This document shows positions 15,767 to 23,078 of a DNA stretch of 46,931 nucleotides, in pieces; position 1 is the stretch's first letter, and every line of letters starts with the position of its first letter. Position numbers and translations under genes: made by a program. The DNA lies in assembly GCA_031292015.1 (NCBI GenBank), contig JARLHY010000123.1, positions 1 through 46,931 of the forward strand. The letters are read 5' to 3'. Under the pieces are notes generated by a model. That model did no database searches, was not told the DNA's origin, and saw only the letters and a list, made by a program, of their open reading frames with translations. The stretch comes from Negativicutes bacterium. GTDB taxonomy: Bacteria > Bacillota_C > Negativicutes > Sporomusales_B > JARLHX01.

Positions 15767-17107
15767 TTGCCAACCGATTTTATTACCCTGGGTATCCGGC
15801 GGGAACTGAGCGATCGTTTGCGGGCACAGGGAATTACGTTGCCTACTCCGGTTCAGGTCCAGGCCCTCCCGCTGCTGATGGCCGGTAAAGACCTGATCGC
15901 CCAAGCGCAGACCGGGACCGGCAAGACCCTGGCCTTTTTGCTGCCGATTATGGAAAAAATTAAAATTAATGCCCCGCATGTTCAGGCACTGATCATTACT
16001 CCCACCAGGGAATTGGCGTTGCAGATCGTCAAGGAAGCAAAAAAGCTGACTGAGGGACTTGATGTCAATGTCATAGCCGTTTATGGCGGGCAGGATGTTG
16101 AACGTCAGATTGTTAAGCTGAAAGGACACTCCCATATTGTTATCGGCACACCGGGTCGCCTGTTGGATCATGTACGGCGTAAAACTATCTCCCTTTCCGG
16201 GGTGGCCTGCCTGGTGCTGGATGAGGCCGACCAGATGCTGCATATGGGTTTTTTGGATGAAGTGGAGGAACTGATCCGACTGACGGCCGGTCGCCGCCAG
16301 ACGATGTTGTTTTCGGCGACGATGCCGCCCAAAATTCGCGCCCTTGCCGCCCGCTATCTGGACAGCCCTGCCGATATCCGGGTCCAGAGCGAAAATGTCA
16401 CTCTGGACGAAATCAAACAGATCGTCATCGAGATTCCCGAGGCCGCCAAGCTGGAGAAGCTGTGCAAAATGATCGACGAATATCAGCCCTATCTGGCGAT
16501 TGTATTTTGCCATACCAAGCAGCGCACCATCGCCCTTAACCTGGCCCTCACCCAGCGGGGCTACCTGGCGGACGAACTGCACGGCGATCTTTCTCAAGCC
16601 AAGCGGGAACAGGTAATGCGGCGTTTTGCCACAGCCAAACTGCAGGTTCTGATCGCTACTGACATCGCGGCCCGGGGGCTTGATATCGAGGGAGTAACCC
16701 ATATTTTCAGTTATGATGTACCCCATGATGTCGAGAGTTATATCCACCGGATCGGACGGACCGGGAGGGCCGGTGAAACCGGTATGGCGGTCACGTTTGT
16801 CAGTCCGGGTGAAGAAACATATCTACGCCTGATCGAGCAAGGGATCAAGGCGTCGCTGGAAAAGTACAAAGCTAACGGGCAAAAGGTCGTCCGCAAAGCC
16901 AAACCAGACGGGCTCAAGACGTTGACTTCTTTCCGGCGCAAACCGACAAAATCACTCGCCGATGCCCCCTCAGCGGAAAAAACCAAAGCCAAGAAAGCGG
17001 ACAGCCATGGCGGTACCAATCAAAGAAGCCGCCGCAAACCTAAGGCTGCCGATCAGCCAGCGGGGAAAAGCCGCTCCGCGGCAGGACGCCGTGGCGCGAA
17101 AGCCTGA
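15767..17107 (+). CDS. DEAD-box ATP-dependent RNA helicase
   Basis: A TTG start at 15767 is supported by AAAGGAGGGACACAT directly before it and gives 446 residues. All helicase motifs are visible: Q motif FITLGI...TPVQ, motif I AQTGTGKT (47-54), Ia PTRELALQ, Ib TPGRLLDH, II DEAD (152-155), III SAT (183-185), then IATDIAARGLDI and YIHRIGRTGRAG in the second RecA domain. The last 75 residues are a basic, low-complexity tail rich in Lys, Arg, Ala and Ser, as in CshA/DeaD relatives, which uses the tail to hold RNA. It acts in the cytoplasm on ribosome assembly or mRNA decay. It is monocistronic: own promoter upstream and a strong terminator after. Confidence 0.95.
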   Translation: MPTDFITLGIRRELSDRLRAQGITLPTPVQVQALPLLMAGKDLIAQAQTGTGKTLAFLLPIMEKIKINAPHVQALIITPTRELALQIVKEAKKLTEGLDVNVIAVYGGQDVERQIVKLKGHSHIVIGTPGRLLDHVRRKTISLSGVACLVLDEADQMLHMGFLDEVEELIRLTAGRRQTMLFSATMPPKIRALAARYLDSPADIRVQSENVTLDEIKQIVIEIPEAAKLEKLCKMIDEYQPYLAIVFCHTKQRTIALNLALTQRGYLADELHGDLSQAKREQVMRRFATAKLQVLIATDIAARGLDIEGVTHIFSYDVPHDVESYIHRIGRTGRAGETGMAVTFVSPGEETYLRLIEQGIKASLEKYKANGQKVVRKAKPDGLKTLTSFRRKPTKSLADAPSAEKTKAKKADSHGGTNQRSRRKPKAADQPAGKSRSAAGRRGAKA

Positions 17108-17138
17108 CGCACCACCTGCGAGCCGCTCTACACAAAAG

Positions 17139-17169
17139 AGAACCTGAATCCCGGACGGATTCAGGTTCT
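17139..17169 (+). terminator. rho-independent terminator of the helicase gene
   Basis: Thirteen-bp perfect stem AGAACCTGAATCC/GGATTCAGGTTCT with a 5-nt loop, followed by TTCATTAT, about 30 bp past the helicase stop. Confidence 0.85.
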
Positions 17170-17195
17170 TTCATTATAATGATGAAGTTACCGGG

Positions 17196-17582
17196 TCAGT
17201 GGGACACCTCGCCGCCGGTCTCGTCGGGAACGACGCCCCAGGGGGCGTGCTGCCTGTCCAATAGCTGGGTGACGACGTCGGTGATGCCGTCCTTGCTGTC
17301 CAGTTCATCTTTGGTCTGCATCAGTTCCCGGACAAACTGACAGATGCCTTCCTCTGTAAAGTGGAAAATGCGGATCTTGAAGGGAACGGCCTGTTCGTCG
17401 CCGGTGAAGGTAATGTCGATATCGGCTGTTTTTCGGTCGGGCGGCATAGTAAAGACGCAGTTTCCCTTGTCGTTATATTCGTAAATCCGGCTGCTGTTCA
17501 GGTAAATTGCCAGCACTAACTCCTGCGAATCCTCATCAAGGAAAAAATCGTAACAGCCATTTTTGCCGCAGTAGTTTTTCAT
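17196..17582 (-). CDS. uncharacterised soluble protein
   Basis: A 128-residue acidic protein with a good ribosome site (GGAGG seven bases before ATG). Predicted mostly beta in the first 80 residues (CYDFFLDEDSQELVLAIYL, IDITFTGDEQAVPFKIRIF) and helical after that. It has three cysteines near the start and middle (C5, C10, C42) and one later in EGICQFV. No signal peptide or membrane segment. I do not recognise a family. It lies alone between the helicase terminator and the chromate transporter genes, reading the same way as the latter. Confidence 0.65.
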   Translation of the reverse strand: MKNYCGKNGCYDFFLDEDSQELVLAIYLNSSRIYEYNDKGNCVFTMPPDRKTADIDITFTGDEQAVPFKIRIFHFTEEGICQFVRELMQTKDELDSKDGITDVVTQLLDRQHAPWGVVPDETGGEVSH

Positions 17583-17706
17583 TCGTTCTTACCTCCGCAT
17601 GTCTGTAGCTTTCCTCCAATCAGAGAAAATAAACATCATGCAAAAGAAACCGCGCCGGACCATCGTCGATGAAAAGACTGGCATGGTGAAGGTGGAGATT
17701 CAGCGG

Positions 17707-18231
17707 TCAGAACAGTCCGGCTATTCCGGCCAGTCCAGCCAACACCATAAGAATCAGGGGATTTATCCCGGTTTTGGCTACGACCCAGACGGCCACAGCG
17801 GTGAAGGCATAGGACAGCAATCCGTGGCTGACCTCCTGGGCTATGACCCAGCCGCTGGCGAAGATAAGGCCGATGGCGACAGGAGCCAGCCCTTTTTCCA
17901 CAGCAATCCGCCAACTGCTGTCGCGAAACCGCAGCCACAGCCGGCAGGAAAAGTAGGTCAAGACACAGGCCGGACCGTACATTGCCGCCGTCGCCACGAC
18001 TGCGCCCGGCCATCCGGCGGCTTTCCAGCCAACAAGGGCCACCAGCAGGGAGCCGGGACCGGGAGCGGCCTGAGCTATGGCAAAGGCTGCGGCGAATTCA
18101 GTTTCACTCAGCCAGTGCCTTACAAGGACGGTTTCGCGGTGAATGTCGGGGATTACCGTATTCCCTCCCCCGACAGAGACCAATGACAGGGAACCAAACA
18201 GCAGCAGCAATGACAACAAGTTATTGTTCAC
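17707..18231 (-). CDS. chromate transporter, C-terminal-type half (ChrA-like short subunit)
   Basis: A 174-residue membrane protein of the CHR (chromate ion transporter) family. Diagnostic stretches are SLVSVGGGNTVIPDIH near the N-terminus and FAIAQAAPGPGSLLVALVGW, the family's (S/A)Q..PGP signature. Single-domain CHR proteins of about 170-200 residues usually come as an adjacent pair and work together, as here: the gene overlaps the other half by 11 bp. Full-length ChrA exports chromate or may carry sulfate; a natural substrate other than chromate is possible. It is the second gene of the pair. Confidence 0.88.
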   Translation of the reverse strand: MNNNLLSLLLLFGSLSLVSVGGGNTVIPDIHRETVLVRHWLSETEFAAAFAIAQAAPGPGSLLVALVGWKAAGWPGAVVATAAMYGPACVLTYFSCRLWLRFRDSSWRIAVEKGLAPVAIGLIFASGWVIAQEVSHGLLSYAFTAVAVWVVAKTGINPLILMVLAGLAGIAGLF

Positions 18232-18811
18232 GGGTTTCCCCCTCCCGCTGCCTGGCCCGCCAGATGCTCAAGGGGACCAATACGGCCAGAACAGGTATCA
18301 GCGGCCAGCGCAGAACGCCGATGGTTATGAAGGATGCCGCCATGATAAGTATGGACCAGAGCGTAAAGGAGTGCCTGAGGGCCAGCTTCAGGCCCATCCC
18401 CAGGGTCATCCCCACCGCCACGGCGGCCATGCCCCGCAGCGCCGACTGGACGCCGCTCAGATACTGATAGTTAAAATAGGCGATTCCCATCAGGAGAACG
18501 ATGATAAAGGGAATGGCGATCAAACCGGCCAGCGCGGCTGCACAGCCGGAGACGCCCCGCAGTCGGCTGCCGACATAGACCGCGAGATTGACCTGATTGG
18601 GTCCCGGCAAAACGCGGCTCAGGGCCATGGCGCTTAAGAATTCCTCATCAGTCAGCCATTTGCGCTGATCCACCACAATCAATTGGGCCCAGGCCGACAA
18701 GCCGCCCCCGAAGCTGGATAAGGAAATGCGAAGATAGCCTGTGGCAATATCCCATAAGCTTACCCTTGGTTCTGTCTGCCGGGCATTTTCGTCGCCGTTG
18801 TTGTCATCCAT
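18221..18811 (-). CDS. chromate transporter, N-terminal-type half (ChrA-like short subunit)
   Basis: From the ATG at 18811 (GGGGGTTCCTC upstream) there are 196 residues. Signature motifs SLSSFGGGLSAWAQLI and ALSRVLPGPNQVNLAVYVG are the N-terminal-type CHR pattern with FGG and (S/A)...PGP. About five to six membrane segments follow. Its stop overlaps the start of the second half-gene by 11 bp, so the two are translationally coupled and likely form the hetero-dimeric short-chain transporter. The longer open frame upstream of 18811 is ignored as it lacks a ribosome site and reads into low-complexity Ser/Arg sequence. Confidence 0.88.
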   Translation of the reverse strand: MDDNNGDENARQTEPRVSLWDIATGYLRISLSSFGGGLSAWAQLIVVDQRKWLTDEEFLSAMALSRVLPGPNQVNLAVYVGSRLRGVSGCAAALAGLIAIPFIIVLLMGIAYFNYQYLSGVQSALRGMAAVAVGMTLGMGLKLALRHSFTLWSILIMAASFITIGVLRWPLIPVLAVLVPLSIWRARQREGETREQ

Positions 18812-18896
18812 GAGGAACCCCCTGTAGTTTGCTCGTAATCCGGCTGATTGCCTTTGTGACGTTGCCTTGCCAAACGGTTGGTCAGAACGAAGCCTG

Positions 18897-19820
18897 TTAC
18901 TGGGTTGACTCGACAGGGCGCGGCGCGACCGGCTGCTGTTTCGCCCGGAAGATTCCGACGACACCCAGGATAACCAGGCAAGCCCCCAGAATGGTCCGCA
19001 GCGTAATCGACTCGCCCATTAGCCACCACCCCAAAAACAGTGCCAACACCGGATTGACATAGGCATAGGTCATGGCAATGCTGATCGGCAGAAGCTTCAG
19101 GGCATAAATGTATGATGTGAAGGCCAGGACCGAGCCGAAAATCACCAGATAACCCCATGACACCCAGGCCTGGGCGGTGGGATGGGGAACGGCTTCTCCG
19201 CAGCAGACAGAGACGGCAAGAAAGCCGACTGCGGCGAACAGGTGCTGATAACCGGAAGTGGCCTGAGGTGAAAGCTGGACCGGGTGGCGCGACTGGAAAA
19301 CCGAACCTACGCTCCAGCCGACAGTCGACAACATCAGAGCCACGATCGCCAGAATGTCGGACGGGTTCCCCCCGGACAGCGACGGCAAGGACAGGACCAG
19401 CACCCCCAAAAAACCCACAACCAAAGAACCTGCCAACAGCAGCGTCAAGCTCCGTTTATAGATGATCAGCTCCAGGATGGTGGCCCAGATGGGAGTCGAG
19501 GAGACCATCAGGCAGGAAAATCCCGAGTCGGCGTACAGTTCGGCCCACAACACCAGCCCGTTACCCACAACCCACAGCAGGCTCCCGGATACGGCCATGG
19601 AAAGCGCTTCAGCCAAGGATGGCCGGATCGTTTTTCCCTGCAGGTGGGCCAGTCCGAGTAGAATCAGCGCCGCAACCACCATTCTGCTTGCTCCCATCAG
19701 GAAGGGCGGAAAGCCGTTGGCCGGATCGACGGCGATCCGGATGGCGAGATAGGTGCTGCTCCATACGGTATAGACGATGAATAGGTGAAGAAGGCCTTTT
19801 CTTGACAGTTGTTCGTTCAT
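18897..19820 (-). CDS. EamA/DMT-superfamily transporter
   Basis: From the ATG at 19820 (AGGGGAATCT upstream) the 307-residue protein has ten hydrophobic segments and the two EamA repeats: the first begins VYTVWSSTYLAIRIAVDP, the second begins near LMLSTVGWSVGSVFQSRHP, and ends with the typical YAYVNPVLALFLGWWLMGES then ILGACLVILGVVG. The proline-asparagine NPV.A.....GE motif is standard for the family. It exports or imports a small metabolite, probably an amino acid or drug-like compound. It is a single gene with a strong terminator upstream of its promoter side at 19885-19911, which also serves neighbouring transcription. Confidence 0.88.
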   Translation of the reverse strand: MNEQLSRKGLLHLFIVYTVWSSTYLAIRIAVDPANGFPPFLMGASRMVVAALILLGLAHLQGKTIRPSLAEALSMAVSGSLLWVVGNGLVLWAELYADSGFSCLMVSSTPIWATILELIIYKRSLTLLLAGSLVVGFLGVLVLSLPSLSGGNPSDILAIVALMLSTVGWSVGSVFQSRHPVQLSPQATSGYQHLFAAVGFLAVSVCCGEAVPHPTAQAWVSWGYLVIFGSVLAFTSYIYALKLLPISIAMTYAYVNPVLALFLGWWLMGESITLRTILGACLVILGVVGIFRAKQQPVAPRPVESTQ

Positions 19821-19884
19821 AGATTCCCCTGCTAGTTTTGTCATAACACTATATTACACCCTCCATCATTCTTGCGCCACATAG

Positions 19885-19911
19885 AAAAAAGCCTCCGTCG
19901 GAGGCTTTTTT
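19885..19911. terminator. bidirectional terminator upstream of the flavoenzyme
   Basis: GCCTCC-GTC-GGAGGC stem flanked by six A on one side and six T on the other, a symmetric rho-independent terminator usable on both strands. It isolates the EamA transporter promoter from the flavoenzyme gene. Confidence 0.85.
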
Positions 19912-20009
19912 GCTGCGACTTAGCAGCCGCTTCACGCTTTCTGCCCGGTTTGCATAATATAAACCAGAATGCCTTGCGGCCCGCGTATTAAAAATAACGA
20001 GGTTTTGCC

Positions 20010-21362
20010 ATGGATGGGAACTGCGAATTGAGCGGCCGGATTGTCCTGCCGCAAGACCCGGACTACGACAGAGCCCGGAGAGACTACAACAGGCGATTTT
20101 CCAGATTTCCGCGGATGATCGTCTATTGCCGCGAGGTTCAGGATGTTGTGAACGCCATCCACTGGGCCCGGCGTCATGATGTTCCCATCCGGGTCCGCAG
20201 CGGCGGTCACAGTTATGAGGCCTTCTCGCTGGTAGACGACGGGGTGATCATTGATGTCAGCGGGCTTGACGCTATGGTTATCGATAGCCGCCGGCACCTG
20301 GCCACTGTCGGCACAGGCTGGCGGCTACTGCAACTTTACGCCGCTCTTTGCAGAGAAGGTCTGACGATACCAGGCGGCGACTGCCCGGCGGTGGGTATCG
20401 GCGGTTTCACCGCCGGGGGCGGGTTTGGCATGCTGACCCGTCTGCTGGGTATGGCCTGCGACAGTCTTGTGGCCCTGGAAATGGTCAACGCCCGCGGGCA
20501 GATCATCCGGGCCGACGAAAAGATCAACGCCGATCTCCTTTGGGCCTGCCGCGGCGGCGGAGGCGGCAATTTTGGAGTGTTGACCTCCTATATGTTCAAG
20601 GTTTATCCACTGTCCGAGGTGGCAATGTTTCATCTGTTCTGGGACTGGGAAGCGGCCGGCGAAGTCATGTCGGCCTGGCAAAACTGGGCGCCGTTCGTTG
20701 ACCGCCGCCTGACCAGCACCCTGCGGATCTATAACCGGCAGGACGGCCGGGTTTTTGCCGAAGGGCAGTTCGCGGGGCCGGAAAAAGAGATGCGGCGACT
20801 GATGCAGCCGCTGCTTGCCGCGGTGCAGCCTGTCAAATCGTCTGTCGCCACGGTTTCGATGTTCCAGGCGGCACTGATCAACGCCGGTTACCTCACACCG
20901 GACGGCCAATGGCAGCAGCGGCAGGAATGGCACAAATTTAAAAACAGCGGCGCCTACGCGTATCGCCTGCTGCCATCGAAAGAGCTTCAAACCGTCATTG
21001 ACTATCTGCGGGATTCGCTTGGGCGGAGAAACTATCTTGAATTTCAAGCCCTGGCCGGGGCGGTAAATGATGTCCGGTCCGAGGCCACGGCCTATTTTCA
21101 CCGACGGGCCCTGTTCAATCTGCAGTATTCGGCGCGGTGGGAGGACGATTCGCAGGCAGCCGACTCTATCCGCTGGGTGGAAGATTTCCGCACAGCGATG
21201 CTGGGATCGGTAACAGGAAACTACGTCAATTTTCCCGATCTTTCCATCCGGAACTGGCCGAAGGCCTACTATGGGACAAATTTTGCCCGCCTTCAGGAGA
21301 TTAAGGCAGCCTTCGATCCGGGGGACGTGTTCCATTTCCCGCAGAGCATCCCCCTGCCGTAG
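20010..21362 (+). CDS. BBE-type FAD-linked oxidase
   Basis: The protein has 450 residues. The N-terminal FAD domain (Pfam FAD_binding_4) shows RVRSGGHSYE with His67, the usual histidine for covalent FAD attachment. GGDCPAVGIGGFTAGGGFG follows, where Cys125 matches the second covalent FAD link of berberine-bridge enzymes, so a bicovalent FAD is likely. The C-terminus ends in the BBE signature (YYGTNFARLQEIKAAFDPGD then VFHFPQS). Such enzymes are O2- or acceptor-dependent oxidases of sugars, alkaloid-like or phenolic substrates; bacterial members are varied and no substrate is assignable. The start follows GAGG. It stands between converging or unrelated genes. Confidence 0.9.
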   Translation: MDGNCELSGRIVLPQDPDYDRARRDYNRRFSRFPRMIVYCREVQDVVNAIHWARRHDVPIRVRSGGHSYEAFSLVDDGVIIDVSGLDAMVIDSRRHLATVGTGWRLLQLYAALCREGLTIPGGDCPAVGIGGFTAGGGFGMLTRLLGMACDSLVALEMVNARGQIIRADEKINADLLWACRGGGGGNFGVLTSYMFKVYPLSEVAMFHLFWDWEAAGEVMSAWQNWAPFVDRRLTSTLRIYNRQDGRVFAEGQFAGPEKEMRRLMQPLLAAVQPVKSSVATVSMFQAALINAGYLTPDGQWQQRQEWHKFKNSGAYAYRLLPSKELQTVIDYLRDSLGRRNYLEFQALAGAVNDVRSEATAYFHRRALFNLQYSARWEDDSQAADSIRWVEDFRTAMLGSVTGNYVNFPDLSIRNWPKAYYGTNFARLQEIKAAFDPGDVFHFPQSIPLP

Positions 21363-21387
21363 TATCCCGGAGGACTCTTCTCCCCGG

Positions 21388-22077
21388 TCAGTTGCCTGTA
21401 TTGTTCCGACCCAAGAGAAAGACTGTATTTTTGCCTTTTTTAGCTTCATACATCGCTTCGTCCGCCAGGGCCAGCAGTTTCTCCAGCGGAGTGCCCTCAG
21501 CGGCGCCGATAACACCGATACTGACAGTAGATGAGCACAGGGCGGCCTCTTCCACCGCTTTTCTGATCCGCTCTGCGGCTTCGAGCGCGGCAGCGGTATC
21601 GGTTTCAGCAAATAAGACGGCAAATTCGTCGCCGCCCCATCTGGCTACGGTATGATTGGCCAAAGTATTGGCACAGTAGATCTGGGCCAGTTTTTGCAGG
21701 ATCTCATCGCCGGTCTGGTGGCCGTAGTTGTCATTTACGGTCTTGAAATTGTCAACATCAATCATTGCCAGGCAAAGCGGCAAATGGGTGCGCTGCTGCC
21801 GGGCCTGTTCGTATTCGAGAAGGGTGTAGAAATGACGGCGATTATAAAGATTGGTGAGAAGATCCACTGTCGATATCTTTTCCATCGCCTGCAGCAAGCC
21901 GCCGATAATGAATCCGGTACAGGAGATTACCGCGGCAATAACAGGCCAGACGATCCAGCCGGGATCGATGTTCTGAGCATGAAGACAACGGTCGACAGTG
22001 AAGCCGATGCTTCCGAAAATCAGTCCGGCAATAGCGAAGACGTATGGAGCTCTCTGATAGAATATTTTTTCACCCAA
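21388..22077 (-). CDS. membrane-anchored diguanylate cyclase (GGDEF)
   Basis: The GGDEF domain covers the C-terminal 160 residues: TVDLLTNLYNRRHF, AMIDVDNFKTVNDNYGHQTG and the active-site WGGDEF, followed by STVSIGV. It should make c-di-GMP. The residues before GGDEF (TVAR) lack the RxxD inhibitory site, so product inhibition is probably absent. Upstream there are two membrane segments (YVFAIAGLIFGSIGF and VWPVIAAVISCTGFIIGG). The start is uncertain: a TTG at 22077 with AAAGGAGA 12 nt upstream is preferred; a longer frame begins at ATG 22200 without a clear ribosome site. It is convergent with the flavoenzyme gene. Confidence 0.88.
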   Translation of the reverse strand: MGEKIFYQRAPYVFAIAGLIFGSIGFTVDRCLHAQNIDPGWIVWPVIAAVISCTGFIIGGLLQAMEKISTVDLLTNLYNRRHFYTLLEYEQARQQRTHLPLCLAMIDVDNFKTVNDNYGHQTGDEILQKLAQIYCANTLANHTVARWGGDEFAVLFAETDTAAALEAAERIRKAVEEAALCSSTVSIGVIGAAEGTPLEKLLALADEAMYEAKKGKNTVFLLGRNNTGN

Positions 22078-22345
22078 AGAACAGAAGGTCTCCTTTTGAC
22101 GATATTGGCCTGGAGCCGCCTTCGGCGGGATTGGAGGATTAATGCGCGAATAATTATAAATTATACAACAGACGACTAATTCCTGCATAAAAATTGACAA
22201 ATCTACATTTTATTGCAATTATTTGGCGAAAAAATTCTCCAACAGCAAAGAGGAACGGCGCCTTCTATGGCTGCCATTCCCCTTGACTACTTCAGCTTCA
22301 TTTGCCGCTTAGTAGCATCCGATTCCCGTTACCAGCGTTGACTGA

Positions 22346-22558
22346 TTATCGACTGGTCTGCTGTGTCTGGCTTTTGGCATTTTGAAACCGCGCTTTGTAA
22401 GCCTCCAAAGTGACTTGCTGCTGATGTTGCTGCTGTCTGTGCTTGGCAAGCATCACTTTGTCGACAGGCTGAAGTTTTTCACCAAAATCGGCAAACAGCA
22501 GCGCCTCAATTTCTTCCGGCATGAGGGTATAGCTTTTAATGTCCCCGAACTCCTGCAT
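22346..22558 (-). CDS. small Gln-rich protein of unknown function
   Basis: A 70-residue soluble protein (MQEFGDIKSYTLMPEEIEAL, then a helix rich in Gln, Lys and His: KHRQQQHQQQVTLEAYKARF). A very good ribosome site (GGAGGTG six bases upstream) supports it. Cysteine-free, no signal peptide. I do not recognise a family. It lies on the opposite strand and slightly upstream of the L,D-transpeptidase; the intergenic 22201-22345 has no other feature. Confidence 0.6.
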   Translation of the reverse strand: MQEFGDIKSYTLMPEEIEALLFADFGEKLQPVDKVMLAKHRQQQHQQQVTLEAYKARFQNAKSQTQQTSR

Positions 22559-22718
22559 AACTCACCTCCACGTTTCGCTAGTATGCCGACTGTTAATACT
22601 GGACAGCCGAGCATTGCTTAGCATCGACGGTAACCGGCCATCATATGCAGGAATTTTCTGGTCTATGGTCAGCAGGGCAACATTTGCCGCCAAAGGTAAG
22701 GACGAAGGAGTGACCGGT

Positions 22719-23054
22719 GTGGCCTATTCCATAGTGATCGATCTGTCGGCAAGACAGCTTGTGCTTTACCGTGAAGGGTTCCCAGCCAGGTTTTTTCCGG
22801 TCGGTGTGGGAAAAATGGCTACTCCTACCCCCGCCGGCACCTATTATGTGGCCGCCAAACGCCCCAATCCCGGCGGACCGTTCGGGGCGATGTGGCTGGG
22901 GCTGAGCATCCCCCATTACGGCATCCATGGCACCAACAACCCGTCCTCCATCGGCCATTATGTTTCGCATGGCTGTATCAGGATGCACAACGCCGACGTG
23001 CTGGAACTATCGGGTCTGATCCCTGTCGGCACTCCGGTTACAATAAAGGGTTAG
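22719..23054 (+). CDS. short L,D-transpeptidase (YkuD domain)
   Basis: A GTG start at 22719 follows GAAGGAGTGACCGGT, giving 111 residues: essentially one YkuD domain. IVIDLSARQLVLYREG is the first strand pair. The catalytic segment is HYGIHGTNNP (His70) then SHGCIRMHNADV with Cys86 and Arg88, the complete H..(S/T)HGC.R motif. These enzymes make or cleave L,D-crosslinks in peptidoglycan or anchor lipoproteins. The short form lacks a signal peptide or LysM domain by this start; longer frames upstream (from 22539) lack a good ribosome site. In Bacillus, short relatives are sporulation enzymes; this is suggestive only. Confidence 0.85.
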   Translation: MAYSIVIDLSARQLVLYREGFPARFFPVGVGKMATPTPAGTYYVAAKRPNPGGPFGAMWLGLSIPHYGIHGTNNPSSIGHYVSHGCIRMHNADVLELSGLIPVGTPVTIKG

Positions 23055-23078
23055 GTCCGCCCGGAGCCCGATATTTCC

